Positions 29,864 through 40,375 are shown, counted from the stretch's first letter. The stretch is DNA of 64,000 nt from Candidatus Gastranaerophilales bacterium (GCA_016280955.1 JAEEHV010000023.1:1-64000); one strand, 5' to 3'. The notes: generated by a model from the sequence alone, not told the origin. Numbers and translations are program-made.

Positions 29864-30604
29864 TTATGCTTTTAACATTATGTAAACAGGATTATATGTT
29901 AACGTTGGTCTGTTTGAACAAAAATTATTGTATTTTTTCTCAAAATCCGATAAGTCTTTTTTTGTCCACACTTCTGTTGATATAGCATTGACACCGGTAT
30001 TTTGTATGTGTTTTAAGACATCTTTAGGGGTTTTAAAAGCCATTATACGTATTTCTTCTTCAATAACCGGATTGAATTTTTTAAAAAAATTGTTTAGTTC
30101 TTTTATCGTGTAGTATGGCAGAGTTTTTCCCAAAACATAGAATATCTCCCGAAAATTTTCAATTCCGAATGTCGAAAATAATAATGTTCCGTCTGTATTA
30201 AGCATACCGGCTAGTTTTAAAATAAAATCCGGCAGGTTATCAATCCATTGAAGTGATGCATTTGAAACTATCAAATCAAATTTTTTATCAGAATTTTTTG
30301 CATATTCTTCAATATCTGATGATATAAATTTAATGTTGCTGTTGATTTTTTTTATATATTTTTCGCAATCTGAAACGATATCAAGAGCATAATATGAGGT
30401 ACTGTTTATTTTTTTACAGGCATATTCAGTAAGTAAACCTGTTCCGCAGCCAATCTCTAATACCGAACCATAATCATTTTCCGGCAAATAACTCAGCAGT
30501 TTTTCTGCCATCTGTTTTTGAATCCTCGCATTTTCATTATATAAATTAAGTTTTTTGTTAAAACGTTGTTTTATAAGCTCCTTGTTCATAAAAGTTCGCC
30601 CCAC
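29864..30604 (-). CDS. bioC: malonyl-ACP O-methyltransferase
   Basis: VLEIGCGTGLLTEYACK SAM motif; LIVSNASLQWI; overlaps BioG-like gene. Confidence 0.85.
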   Translation of the reverse strand: MGRTFMNKELIKQRFNKKLNLYNENARIQKQMAEKLLSYLPENDYGSVLEIGCGTGLLTEYACKKINSTSYYALDIVSDCEKYIKKINSNIKFISSDIEEYAKNSDKKFDLIVSNASLQWIDNLPDFILKLAGMLNTDGTLLFSTFGIENFREIFYVLGKTLPYYTIKELNNFFKKFNPVIEEEIRIMAFKTPKDVLKHIQNTGVNAISTEVWTKKDLSDFEKKYNNFCSNRPTLTYNPVYIMLKA

Positions 30605-31197
30605 TTTTTAAAACAAATAAACGGAGCGTGTCCGCTTTTAATGTTAGGTTCAATATTCCAAAATGAAGTCTGGTTTTTTGCAGGAATTATTTTATCATAC
30701 TCGGATATAATAATTTTATCGTATCTGAAGTTCAAATCAGAGTGGTAATGTGTTAGTGCTTCAAGTTCTGATTTTTGATTTTCAAACTCTCTTTTAACTT
30801 CAGGAAGTACACAATCTTCATAAAACATTGATTTGATGAAACGTTCTGCTCCTTTTGGCGAGAATCCTTTTAATGTTAAATTATAAATTCTTTCGGGGAT
30901 TCCGTACCGGTCGTCTATAGGTTTTAATGTGCCGTTTATAGCGGTTTTTGACTGATATTCAATATCAAATAATGTTGCCGTCATAACACCCATTGACCAT
31001 GATACCAAATATTTTTGAGAATAGTTGTTTAGTTCATTCCTGTCAAAATCAGTGTCGATTGTGTTGTAATCATAAAACATTAATATGTCGAAATCTTCAT
31101 TATCGAGATGTTTTACAACACTTTCATCCATCCCCCAGCCGTTAAAAAAAATGATAACTTTTTTATTGTTATATTTATGAAGCCATTTATATCTCAT
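30586..31197 (-). CDS. bioG: pimeloyl-ACP methyl ester esterase, BioG/DUF452 family
   Basis: VIIFFNGWGMDESVV..YLVSWSMGVMTATLF..NGTLKPIDDRYGIPERIYNLTL. Confidence 0.88.
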   Translation of the reverse strand: MRYKWLHKYNNKKVIIFFNGWGMDESVVKHLDNEDFDILMFYDYNTIDTDFDRNELNNYSQKYLVSWSMGVMTATLFDIEYQSKTAINGTLKPIDDRYGIPERIYNLTLKGFSPKGAERFIKSMFYEDCVLPEVKREFENQKSELEALTHYHSDLNFRYDKIIISEYDKIIPAKNQTSFWNIEPNIKSGHAPFICFKKWGELL

Positions 31198-31237
31198 AAA
31201 TTACATGTTAACAAAAAAAGACAACACATCAAACTGT

Positions 31238-33475
31238 TTAGTAATCTCTTGACATAGAAAGTAAAACCTCTTGGGGAAGATATGTATTTTTAACGGCAGA
31301 ATCAGTATTAGCCATAAAAAATTCCACTGTTTCGCCCTTATCAATACCTAATTTTTCAAAAGGAATTAAGACGTCTATAACATCTTCATAAGTCATTTTG
31401 ATTCCTTCCGGATTATCAAGAGTCCATATATCAGGATGAATTACCGTTGTCAGCCTGAGCGGATACAAAGTATCTTTTACAAGTGTTAAAGTTAATTCGT
31501 GTTCAAATTTTTCCGTAAGAATAGGATAAGGGTTATCAGTCCGGCTTATAAGTCTTATATGGGCTCTATTGCCTACTTTTGAGGCATTACGTGTATAAAT
31601 ATAAAACTGATTTATTCTTTCAACAAAACTTATATCTCCGGCACCTTTATTCACATAAAGCCTGAAATATATGTTATCTGTATCACACCCGAAATCAATT
31701 TTATCAACATTTTTGTTTTCTCTGAAAACAGGACCGTCAAGCAGGCTTATTGTTCCTGCGTTGTACCACTCATCAGAGCTTTTGTTTAGACCGTCCATAC
31801 TCGGCGAAATATTTTTTTTGGGATACTTAAACGGAACTTCTATTTTGGTAATAATTGTATTGTTCAAATATTCCGGATAATCAATTCCAAGTGTTGTATA
31901 TACATGTTTTAGCCGTTCTCTGAACATATAATCAAACAAAAAATCCTGTCCTGAGTTATTAGGTTCTCCGTACCACCAGAACCAGTCACTTCCTTCGGAT
32001 ATCAGCAGCTCTCTTGTTGCCTGAGGTATTGCCGGATGGTTTTTGTTATGTTTTATAAAGTTATTGAGTGCATCTTTTGTATTTTTCAAATATAACCAGG
32101 CTTTATTTTTTTCCGGTTCTCCAATCCAATACTGAAAAGTTTTATCAATCCATGAGCCAGAAAATATCTTTTTAAGTTCTTTTTTGTGTTTTTCATTTTC
32201 GATATAGTCACTTATTAAAACTGTTTCCAGACTTTCATCATTTTCAATTTGGGAATATATTTTTTCAAGGAATTCAATTCCGTCATTCTGATAATTTTCC
32301 CAGCAATTTTCACAATCTGCAGCAATTGTGAGCAGATGCGAATTATCGGGAGAAACCAGTAGTTTATTTTGTATTGTTTTAATTTTTTCATAAAAATCAC
32401 TTGCTGCCATATCCGGATTTATACCGGCATATTCAAAATTTATAAGATGCGGAATAGAACGGTCACGGAAAACTATATCAATATTGGCACCTCGGGTTTT
32501 ATACTGATAAATCTTCAGCAAGTGATACGGATCGCTCAGATTTCCTTTAAAATCTCTAATAAAATCAAAATTAATAGAATTTGAGAGTACACCTTCATCA
32601 GAGATTGTCCATTTAATACCTTCTCTTGCAAATAATGAAAGTGTTTTTGGGCCGATACAAAGTTCGGGAGGCCACATTCCTTTCGGACGAATTCCAAAAA
32701 CATCTTCAATTCTGTCCAGTCCTGCTTTAATTTGCAGTTTTGCATCATCAAGCATTCCGAGACTATTAGGCAATCCTGCTGTTGTTAAACCGGTTTTGGC
32801 AGAGCTTTTTACATCAATAAGAATCGGTAAAATTGTATGATAATAAGGACTTGTAGTTAATTCTACCCTTCCTTCCCGAATGTATTTTTTGTAGGTTGGG
32901 ATAATTTCTCTAATTATCTGCTTTTGAATTTCGAGTATTTCGATTCTGTCCTCTAAGGTGTAACAATTCTTTTTGTCGGCTAACTCCTTTAATCTGGGAT
33001 ATCTTTCGTAATGCATCGGATCTATCCATACAAGGTTAAATACAGCCATTAAATCCGCATATTCCTGAGAGTTAAAATCATTTATAGAAAAATTTTCTTT
33101 AGAAAATCTTTTTTGGTAAAGATTTCTGAAAGTTTCATTTTTGTAAACCATTGTTTCAAATTTTGCGTTGAAAAAGTTATTTATAATAAATGACTTTTCG
33201 TCATCGCTCAGATTATCCGTATCTGTCGCAGTTAATACTGAATGTATATCTTTATAATCTTTTTCACCGTAGTCAATAATTGCATCCAAAAGAGCAGGGA
33301 CAATGTTAAAATTTAATTTTAGTTTCGGGAATTTTTCAAGGTAAAGTGCCATATCCAAATAATCTTTTACTGCGTGAAGTCTTACCCATGGCAAAAGATA
33401 TGTTCCTTCCAGTTCATAAACCGGTTGATGCATATGCCAATAAATAGCAAGTGATAGTTTCTTCCCGTTATTCAT
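31238..33475 (-). CDS. glycoside hydrolase family 57 protein
   Basis: LSLAIYWHMHQPVYEL...GMWPPELCIGPKTLSLFAREGIKWTISDEGVL; internal start MNNGKK preferred over 33514. Confidence 0.88.
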   Translation of the reverse strand: MNNGKKLSLAIYWHMHQPVYELEGTYLLPWVRLHAVKDYLDMALYLEKFPKLKLNFNIVPALLDAIIDYGEKDYKDIHSVLTATDTDNLSDDEKSFIINNFFNAKFETMVYKNETFRNLYQKRFSKENFSINDFNSQEYADLMAVFNLVWIDPMHYERYPRLKELADKKNCYTLEDRIEILEIQKQIIREIIPTYKKYIREGRVELTTSPYYHTILPILIDVKSSAKTGLTTAGLPNSLGMLDDAKLQIKAGLDRIEDVFGIRPKGMWPPELCIGPKTLSLFAREGIKWTISDEGVLSNSINFDFIRDFKGNLSDPYHLLKIYQYKTRGANIDIVFRDRSIPHLINFEYAGINPDMAASDFYEKIKTIQNKLLVSPDNSHLLTIAADCENCWENYQNDGIEFLEKIYSQIENDESLETVLISDYIENEKHKKELKKIFSGSWIDKTFQYWIGEPEKNKAWLYLKNTKDALNNFIKHNKNHPAIPQATRELLISEGSDWFWWYGEPNNSGQDFLFDYMFRERLKHVYTTLGIDYPEYLNNTIITKIEVPFKYPKKNISPSMDGLNKSSDEWYNAGTISLLDGPVFRENKNVDKIDFGCDTDNIYFRLYVNKGAGDISFVERINQFYIYTRNASKVGNRAHIRLISRTDNPYPILTEKFEHELTLTLVKDTLYPLRLTTVIHPDIWTLDNPEGIKMTYEDVIDVLIPFEKLGIDKGETVEFFMANTDSAVKNTYLPQEVLLSMSRDY

Positions 33476-33561
33476 ATCACAGTTTATTATACAAGAACTA
33501 ATACCATTCTGCAACTTAATATATTTTGAAATTAAGAAATAATGTATTAAGTTATATATTT

Positions 33562-33680
33562 AGGTGTTGTGTTGTATGTAAAGACTTTTGCCCTCCCTTT
33601 ATAGGGGGAGGGATAGGGTGGAGGCTGATTTTGTTAATGGTATATTCCCCAACCGAGCTTCCAAGTTTCGAAACAAAGTT
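33562..33680 (+). repeat. dispersed repeat, copy 1
   Basis: ACTTTTGCCCTCCCTTTATAGGGGGAGGGATAGGGTGGAGGCTGATTTTGTTAATGGTATATTCCCCAACCGAGCTTCCAAGTTTCGAAACAAAGTT, near-identical to reverse complement of 45535-45659. Confidence 0.88.
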
Positions 33681-33837
33681 CCGTTCTTCTTTTTACCAGG
33701 GAAAAAAGCCCTGTTCGTATATTGATATTTTTGTTTGGGGACATTGTATATCTTTGCACATCTTATACATCGGCTTGTGAATTTTACCAACAACTATAAT
33801 AAAAGAGAATTGTCCTTAAACAAAATCGCTAAGTATT

Positions 33838-34203
33838 TTAAAGTTTTTTGCCAATATGATTAACTTTTAAATGTAAATCTTTAATAGCATCCTTAACAGA
33901 ACTAATTATTCCTGCATGAGCTTCTTCTGTGTTAAAAGATAATTTAAAATTGCTTTCCCCTTCAGGTCTGAACAATTGCTTAAAAAAGCCCATACCTTTT
34001 TTTAGAGGTTTTACTATTACATTAATGTATGCAAGCCCGGTTTTTTTGCTTTCAAAAGATGTAAGACAAATGTCATAATCATTGCCGAGCCGGGAAAGTT
34101 CTCTATAATTACCTCTTACAAAAAATTCTCTGTCCAGAACGCTGACATTTTCAATGTCAAGACCTTTAAAATTGGTTGAGTTGTTGATTCGTTGAATTTG
34201 CAT
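33838..34203 (-). CDS. hypothetical protein with MQIQRINNSTNFKGL N-terminal motif
   Basis: ORF with motif shared with 440..898. Confidence 0.7.
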   Translation of the reverse strand: MQIQRINNSTNFKGLDIENVSVLDREFFVRGNYRELSRLGNDYDICLTSFESKKTGLAYINVIVKPLKKGMGFFKQLFRPEGESNFKLSFNTEEAHAGIISSVKDAIKDLHLKVNHIGKKL

Positions 34204-34349
34204 AGTTGATACTCCATAATTTGATTTGTAAATGTTATTTTAAATTTTAATGATACACACATAAAACGTGGATTTCTATTGTTTATATTATACACCAAAA
34301 ATTTAAATTTCCACTATATTTTAATTTTTGTTTATGCAAAACTTAATAA

Positions 34350-34859
34350 ATGACTGAAATAAATATTTTTACAGAAAACATTTATGAAAATTATAGTCTT
34401 GACGAAAGAGATGTTATAGAAAAAACAAGACATCTTTTAGAGTTTTTTATATCCGATATCGGCAGCAAATCCTGTCTTTATAAAAAGGAATTTGATTCAA
34501 TAACTTTGGATATTGTTTTTTGTGATTCGGAAAAAACACACGAACTGAACAGAGAATACAGAAATAAAGATTATCCGGCTGATATTATAACGTTTGCTAT
34601 TTTTGCGGACGATGAAAACAGTTTTATTTTTGACGGTGATATAAATCTGGGTGAAATAATAATTGCAATGGATAAAGTTCTTGAAGGGACAAACCGTGAT
34701 ATAAGCGGTTCAAAAAATGAAAAACAGGAGCTTATGTTTTTGATAAGTCACGGACTTATGCATTTATTAGGGTTTGACCATCAAAGCGAAGAGGAGTACA
34801 ATTTTGTTGTAGAAGAACAAAAGAAAGCTCTCGGGTGTATTGAATATGACAAAATTTAA
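34350..34859 (+). CDS. ybeY: endoribonuclease / rRNA maturation factor YbeY
   Basis: LNREYRNKDYPADIITFAIF..LISHGLMHLLGFDH H3XH5XH motif. Confidence 0.95.
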   Translation: MTEINIFTENIYENYSLDERDVIEKTRHLLEFFISDIGSKSCLYKKEFDSITLDIVFCDSEKTHELNREYRNKDYPADIITFAIFADDENSFIFDGDINLGEIIIAMDKVLEGTNRDISGSKNEKQELMFLISHGLMHLLGFDHQSEEEYNFVVEEQKKALGCIEYDKI

Positions 34860-35238
34860 ATCTCAGGGTTTTAATAACACATTTAAGAATGCCAGAAAAG
34901 GATTTAATCTTGCAGTAAGAAGTGAAGTTAATATTCGTGTCCATGTTACGGTTGCTGCCATTGTCCTTTTAGCCGGTTTTATGCTGGAATTTACGGGTGT
35001 CGAATACTGTATCCTTCTTATTGCAATTGCTATGGTAATTTGTACCGAGATGCTTAATACGGCAATAGAATTTGCTCTTGATTCGATTTATCATAATCGT
35101 TATTCCAGAATGGTCGGTATGGCAAAAGATATTTCTGCCGGAGCTGTAATGTTTGCAACTGTGGTAAGTATTTCAATCGGAGTAATTTTGTTTGGCGGAA
35201 AAATAATAGCACAGTTAGACTTGCTTAATTATCTTTAA
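34840..35238 (+). CDS. dgkA: diacylglycerol kinase family protein
   Basis: FNLAVRSEVNIRVHV..EMLNTAIEFALDSI..MAKDISAGAVM. Confidence 0.93.
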   Translation: MNMTKFKSQGFNNTFKNARKGFNLAVRSEVNIRVHVTVAAIVLLAGFMLEFTGVEYCILLIAIAMVICTEMLNTAIEFALDSIYHNRYSRMVGMAKDISAGAVMFATVVSISIGVILFGGKIIAQLDLLNYL

Positions 35239-35277
35239 CATATTAACCTTTAACTTCTGTTGTGATATTATGTAGTT

Positions 35278-37011
35278 ATGGGGATTAACAGACGAAATAG
35301 CAATAACAACGGTAAAAATAAAATGTTTTTAAACCGCCTTTTCGGGTTCCAGATATTTTTTCTGATCCTGTTAATCTGGTTTATTGCATACCTGTTCTTT
35401 GTGCAGATACTTGATTATAAAGGATATCGTGACAAGGCAAGAAAACAGAGAAGAGCAAGTTCTTTTGTTATGCGCGGAGATATTTATGACCGAAATGGAA
35501 TAAAACTTGCAACTGATACCGTTTATTATGATATTTTTGCTCGTCGTGCAGATTACGTACATAAACCGGAAGAACTTGCAAAATTGCTGGCTCCGATACT
35601 TAAAATTTCTCAGTACGATTTAACCGAAAAATTACGGCAAAATACATCATTGGTTTCATTAAAGAAAAATGTTGACAGGCATACAAAAGATGAAATAGCA
35701 AAACTTAATCTCAGGGAAATCCCGATGGATAAAAAAAGTGTAAGAACGTATCCGCAGGGTTCGCTTGCTGCCCATGTTCTCGGATATTATAATTTCGATG
35801 CCGATGTTGCTGCCGGAGTTGAACAAACAGCTGCAGATAAACTGGAAAGTGTTAAAAAAACAGCGGAATTTGAAATGACTCCGGGCGGTAAAGTTATCTA
35901 TAATATTACAACTGATCCTGTAGCTGCTACAAAACCTGTAAGAGGGAGTGATATTACACTGACTATTGATGCTGCAGTTCAACATGTTTGTGAAAAAGAA
36001 TTAATGAAATCTATAGAAAAGTTTCATGCTCTGCGTGGTGCTGTTATAGTTATGAATCCCAGAAATGGTGAAATATTAGCTTATGCGGTTTATCCGTATT
36101 TTGATCCGAACAATTTTAAGAGTGCATCAGTTTTTCAGACAAAAAACTGGACTCTGACAGATGTATTTCCGCCCGGTTCAACATTTAAAACCATTACAGT
36201 TGCATCTGCAATAGAACTGGGGAAAATTAATAAATACTCACGTATAAACGACACAGGAAAAATTAAAGTTGGCTGGTGGACGATAAAAAATTACGATTAT
36301 GCAAGACGTCCGAATCCGGGGCTTATAGATTTGGTATATTTATTTGAACATTCAAGCAACGTTGCTTCGGTAATGATTGCACAGATGATGGAAAAACACG
36401 AATATTACAATATGCTTAAAAAATTCGGTTTTGGGGACAAAACCGGCATAGATTTACCGGGTGAATCTGTAGGTTTGCTAAAAGCACCTTCAAGGTGGGA
36501 TGCATCAGACCATGCTTCAATGGGCTACGGATATGGTTCGTCCGTAACGGCAATACAGATGGTATCTGCTGTATCGGCACTTGCTAATGACGGAGTTCGT
36601 GTTACACCGCATGTAATAAAATATTCTCCCGAAGAAGCGGCTGAAAAAATTAAAAAGGTTCAGGTAATGGCACCCGAAAATGCAAGAATTGTTACGGAAC
36701 TTCTTACAGAAAGCATTAATCGCGGTCATTCGCCTATTAAAAATCCGAGTTACAACATTGCGGCAAAAACCGGTACTTCAATTAAGCCAAAAGAAAACGG
36801 TGCAGGTTATACCAATAAATTATATACTTCTATTGTAGGATATATGCCTTCAACAAATCCTCAGGTTTTAATTTATGTAATAGTTGACTCTGCTCAGGGT
36901 GGTGAAATTTGGGGTAACACCGTTGCCGCACCTATATTTAAAGAAATTTCCACTCAGATTGCGCGAATTTTGAATTTACAACCAGACAAAATTGGTGAAT
37001 TTAGGGTATAA
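35278..37011 (+). CDS. ftsI: class B penicillin-binding protein (FtsI/PBP2-type transpeptidase)
   Basis: RGDIYDRNGIKLA..PPGSTFKTIT..SSNVASVMIA..AAKTGTS. Confidence 0.9.
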   Translation: MGINRRNSNNNGKNKMFLNRLFGFQIFFLILLIWFIAYLFFVQILDYKGYRDKARKQRRASSFVMRGDIYDRNGIKLATDTVYYDIFARRADYVHKPEELAKLLAPILKISQYDLTEKLRQNTSLVSLKKNVDRHTKDEIAKLNLREIPMDKKSVRTYPQGSLAAHVLGYYNFDADVAAGVEQTAADKLESVKKTAEFEMTPGGKVIYNITTDPVAATKPVRGSDITLTIDAAVQHVCEKELMKSIEKFHALRGAVIVMNPRNGEILAYAVYPYFDPNNFKSASVFQTKNWTLTDVFPPGSTFKTITVASAIELGKINKYSRINDTGKIKVGWWTIKNYDYARRPNPGLIDLVYLFEHSSNVASVMIAQMMEKHEYYNMLKKFGFGDKTGIDLPGESVGLLKAPSRWDASDHASMGYGYGSSVTAIQMVSAVSALANDGVRVTPHVIKYSPEEAAEKIKKVQVMAPENARIVTELLTESINRGHSPIKNPSYNIAAKTGTSIKPKENGAGYTNKLYTSIVGYMPSTNPQVLIYVIVDSAQGGEIWGNTVAAPIFKEISTQIARILNLQPDKIGEFRV

Positions 37012-37049
37012 TAAATTATAATATAATTGTTTTATGAAAGGGATAAAAA

Positions 37050-38513
37050 ATGAGATTGAGAACGATAATAGATAATATTGATTATCTGGAGCTTGTTGAT
37101 ATAGATGGATTCTGTACTGAAATTCAGGGTATTTCATATAACTCAAAAAATACACAACGTGACTATGTTTTCGTTTGTTTGACAGGTGAGCATGTTGACG
37201 GGCATGAATATGCAGAAGAAGCTGTTACAAACGGTGCATGTATATGTATTGTAGAAAGAAGGCTTAATCTTGATATTCCGCAGATTGTTGTTTCAAATAC
37301 ACAGGAAGCACTTGCTCAAATCGCTGATATATTTTATGTTTCTCCGTCTCAAAAATTAAATTTAATCGGTGTAACCGGAACAAACGGCAAAACAACAGTA
37401 ACACATCTTATTCAGAAATTGTATGAAGCCGAAAATCTTAAATGTGCTCTTATTGGTACACTTGGTAATAAATACAGTTCTGATGATACATATCACGATG
37501 TAAAACACACAACTCCGCAGGCACCTGAATTACAGGAATTGTTCTACACTATTTATAAAAAGAATATACCAAATGTTGTCATGGAAGTAAGTTCGCATGC
37601 TCTTGCTCAACACAGGGTTGACTATTGTGATTTTAACGGTGCAATCCTGACAAATTTAACTCAGGATCATCTTGATTTCCATATAACAATGAATAATTAT
37701 TTTAAAGCTAAAGCAAAATTATTTGAAGACTTATATACCGGTGACTTTGCAATTATCAATGCGGATGATGAATATGCCGGAAAATTTATGCAGGTAGTTT
37801 CACCAAAAGCAAGACTTTTAACATACGGTATAAAATCCGAAGCTGATGTAAGAGCGATATCTATCGAATTTAACAATGACGGAGCTAAGTTTGTCTGCGA
37901 TATTCAGGGTAAAAAATATGATATAAGCCTTCAGATGAACGGAATGTTCTCGGTTTATAACGTTCTTGCTGCTTTGACGGCTGCTTATGCATTAGGATTT
38001 AATATAGAAAATTCAATCAAAACACTTGAGCAGGTTAAAGGTGTTGCCGGAAGATTTGAAATAGTTGTAAATAAACCTACCGTAATTGTGGATTATGCTC
38101 ATACACCTGACGGCTTGCAGAATGTTTTAAATGCGGCAAGAGGTATAACTCCGCAGGGTGGCGAACTGATTTGCATTTTCGGATGCGGCGGAGACAGAGA
38201 TGCAACAAAACGTCCAAAAATGGGTGCTATTGCAGAGGAGCTGGCCGACAAGGTTATTGTTACCAGTGATAATCCTCGTTCAGAAGATCCGCAGCAAATT
38301 ATTACTGATATTCTTGCAGGGTTCAAGAGTGTAAGCAATGTTATAGTGGAGCCGGACAGAGAGCTTGCCATAAAACAGGCATACAAGCTTGCAAATGCTA
38401 ATGATGTTGTTATTGTTGCAGGCAAGGGACATGAAGATTATCAGATTCTTGCAAATGAAACAATACATTTTGATGACAGAGAAAAAGTCAGAGAAATATT
38501 TATTGGTGAATAA
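37050..38513 (+). CDS. murE: UDP-N-acetylmuramoyl-L-alanyl-D-glutamate ligase
   Basis: GVTGTNGKTTVTHLI..HTTPQAPELQ..VDYAHTPDGL..FGCGGDRDATKRPKM..DNPRSEDP. Confidence 0.96.
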   Translation: MRLRTIIDNIDYLELVDIDGFCTEIQGISYNSKNTQRDYVFVCLTGEHVDGHEYAEEAVTNGACICIVERRLNLDIPQIVVSNTQEALAQIADIFYVSPSQKLNLIGVTGTNGKTTVTHLIQKLYEAENLKCALIGTLGNKYSSDDTYHDVKHTTPQAPELQELFYTIYKKNIPNVVMEVSSHALAQHRVDYCDFNGAILTNLTQDHLDFHITMNNYFKAKAKLFEDLYTGDFAIINADDEYAGKFMQVVSPKARLLTYGIKSEADVRAISIEFNNDGAKFVCDIQGKKYDISLQMNGMFSVYNVLAALTAAYALGFNIENSIKTLEQVKGVAGRFEIVVNKPTVIVDYAHTPDGLQNVLNAARGITPQGGELICIFGCGGDRDATKRPKMGAIAEELADKVIVTSDNPRSEDPQQIITDILAGFKSVSNVIVEPDRELAIKQAYKLANANDVVIVAGKGHEDYQILANETIHFDDREKVREIFIGE

Positions 38514-39412
38514 TGAAAACTTTACCTATCATAGAACAGCATTTTCATGGTGCGTACGGTGTTGATTTTAACAAAGCCGGTGCGGATGAAATAATAGAGC
38601 TTTCATATAAATTAAGAGAAATCGGTATTGCAGGTTTTTTCCCTACACTTGTGACAGATTCTGTTGAAAATACCAAAAAACAAATTGATGTTATAAAGCA
38701 AGCTTCAAAAAAAAGCAGCGGAATATTGGGTATTCACCTTGAAGGAATTTTTCTTAATCCTGAAAAACGCGGAATCCACAATGCAGAACATTTTTTACCT
38801 TTAACAGAAGATAATTATAAAAAAATTGAGGATGAATTTATTAAAATTGTAACCTTAGCTCCCGAATCAGACAAAGGTTTGATTATGTATTTGAAAAGTA
38901 ATGGGGTAAAAGTTCAGGCAGGACACTGTACCGGTTGGGCATCCGGCGAATTAAAACCGGACGGTGTAACGCATATGTTTAATGCAATGTCGGGTATATC
39001 CCATAAAATGCCTTCAACAGCTTTATCGGCACTTTTGGACGATGAAGTTTATACGGAAGTTATTGCTGACGGAGTTCATGTAATTGACGATGCTTTAAAA
39101 CTTATATTTAAAACCAAACCGGTAAATAAAATTTTATTAATCAGTGATGCATTACCAATTACTTATAGTGATATAAAAGAAACAATTTTTGCCGATTCTG
39201 CTATTTATTATGACGGAAAAGAAGCAAAATCTGCAGCCGGAACTCTTGCAGGAAGTACAAAACTGCTGCCGGAAATTATTAAAATTCTTGGACGGAAAAA
39301 TCTGTTTAACCCTAAATTTATAGAAAATACGTATGTATATCACGGAATAGAACCAAAAGGCGAACTGGTTTGGGATGAAGATTTTAATATAATAAATAAA
39401 CAATATAATTAA
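38513..39412 (+). CDS. nagA: N-acetylglucosamine-6-phosphate deacetylase-like amidohydrolase
   Basis: HFHGAYGVDFN..GIHLEGIFLNPEKRGIHN..GHCTG..VTHMFNAMSG..VIADGVHV. Confidence 0.88.
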   Translation: MKTLPIIEQHFHGAYGVDFNKAGADEIIELSYKLREIGIAGFFPTLVTDSVENTKKQIDVIKQASKKSSGILGIHLEGIFLNPEKRGIHNAEHFLPLTEDNYKKIEDEFIKIVTLAPESDKGLIMYLKSNGVKVQAGHCTGWASGELKPDGVTHMFNAMSGISHKMPSTALSALLDDEVYTEVIADGVHVIDDALKLIFKTKPVNKILLISDALPITYSDIKETIFADSAIYYDGKEAKSAAGTLAGSTKLLPEIIKILGRKNLFNPKFIENTYVYHGIEPKGELVWDEDFNIINKQYN

Positions 39413-39422
39413 AAATAGTATT

Positions 39423-40064
39423 ATGATAAAGTTCTTAAACTCAATTATAGATTTAATTTACAGAAAGAAATGTTATTTTTGCGGTAAATCCAAACAATCT
39501 GTAAAAATGTGTTCTGATTGCTACAACGAGCTTTATTTCGCTGATATTCAGGTTCAGCGGATTATTAGCGGTATAAATGTATATTCCTGCGGAGTATATG
39601 ACAAATACCTTCAAAAACTTATCAGGGGCATAAAATACCATAATCAAAAAGAACTTGCATATTATTTGGCAAAATTTATGTATGAATACTTTGAACAGAC
39701 CGGAATTGAAAAACAATTTCAGGTTGTTCCGGTTCCTATGCACAAAAGCAGAAAAAGAAAACGAAAATATAATCAAACAGAGCTTATAGCAGAGGAATTC
39801 TGTAAATTAACAGGTTTTACTTTTAATAATGAATTAATAGAACGCATAAAAGATACGAAACCACAGTATAAATTATCCCGTCCGGAAAGAATAAAGAATC
39901 TTTCCGGTGCATTCAAAGTTAATAAAGAAAAGTTATTAGATATGCCAATATTAATTATTGATGATATTTGCTCGACAGGTTCCACTTTCGAAGAAATGAT
40001 AAAAACTCTTAAAAGCGAAAATATTTCGGATATAGTGTGCCTTGCTGCATCATCTCCTGTTTAA
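39423..40064 (+). CDS. comF: ComF-family phosphoribosyltransferase
   Basis: CYFCGK..CSDCY; VVPVPMHKSRKRKRKYNQTELIA; ILIIDDICSTGST. Confidence 0.9.
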   Translation: MIKFLNSIIDLIYRKKCYFCGKSKQSVKMCSDCYNELYFADIQVQRIISGINVYSCGVYDKYLQKLIRGIKYHNQKELAYYLAKFMYEYFEQTGIEKQFQVVPVPMHKSRKRKRKYNQTELIAEEFCKLTGFTFNNELIERIKDTKPQYKLSRPERIKNLSGAFKVNKEKLLDMPILIIDDICSTGSTFEEMIKTLKSENISDIVCLAASSPV

Positions 40065-40099
40065 ACCGTATGTTTGAAAAATGCGGTATTTTGATGTTT

Positions 40100-40117
40100 T
40101 TTGTAAAGTATTGTAAC
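40100..40117 (+). promoter_or_regulatory. HLR1-like direct repeat
   Basis: TTTGTAAA-gt-ATTGTAAC (reverse complement GTTACAAT-ac-TTTACAAA). Confidence 0.55.
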
Positions 40118-40145
40118 AAAAATTATATACTCCGGCCGAAAACCC

Positions 40146-40172
40146 TAAAGTTTTTTGAATTTGTGCCGTATA
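40146..40172 (+). promoter_or_regulatory. sigma28-like promoter
   Basis: TAAAGTTT-N11-GCCGTATA: perfect -35, GCCG core of the -10. Confidence 0.6.
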
Positions 40173-40198
40173 TAAATTATATATACACAGGAGTATTA

Positions 40199-40375
40199 AT
40201 GCTAAATAATCTGGATATTAATAAATACTTAAAATCTATAAATTCAAGTGCAGCAATAAATGCTGTAAGCGACAAGTCAATTTCTAATAATCAGGAAACT
40301 GCTGCACCGAGTGTAAATATGCAGTTTAATAATTCATCAAACCTTCAGGGTTCTACGAAATTCTGGGTAACATAA
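40199..40375 (+). CDS. hypothetical 58-aa Asn/Ser-rich protein
   Basis: RBS CAGGAG upstream of ATG 40199; own promoter and terminator. ORF-track start at 40037 is too early. Confidence 0.7.
   Translation: MLNNLDINKYLKSINSSAAINAVSDKSISNNQETAAPSVNMQFNNSSNLQGSTKFWVT

Noticed and set aside
33599-33793. Minus-strand ORF over the dispersed repeat (and 45415..45627 over copy 2)
   Set aside because: Open frames produced by the repeat element itself; no RBS or family
34200-34230. Single TTTGTAAA upstream of 34203 as a sixth HLR1-like site
   Set aside because: Only one half-site matches; the second half is absent at 10-bp spacing
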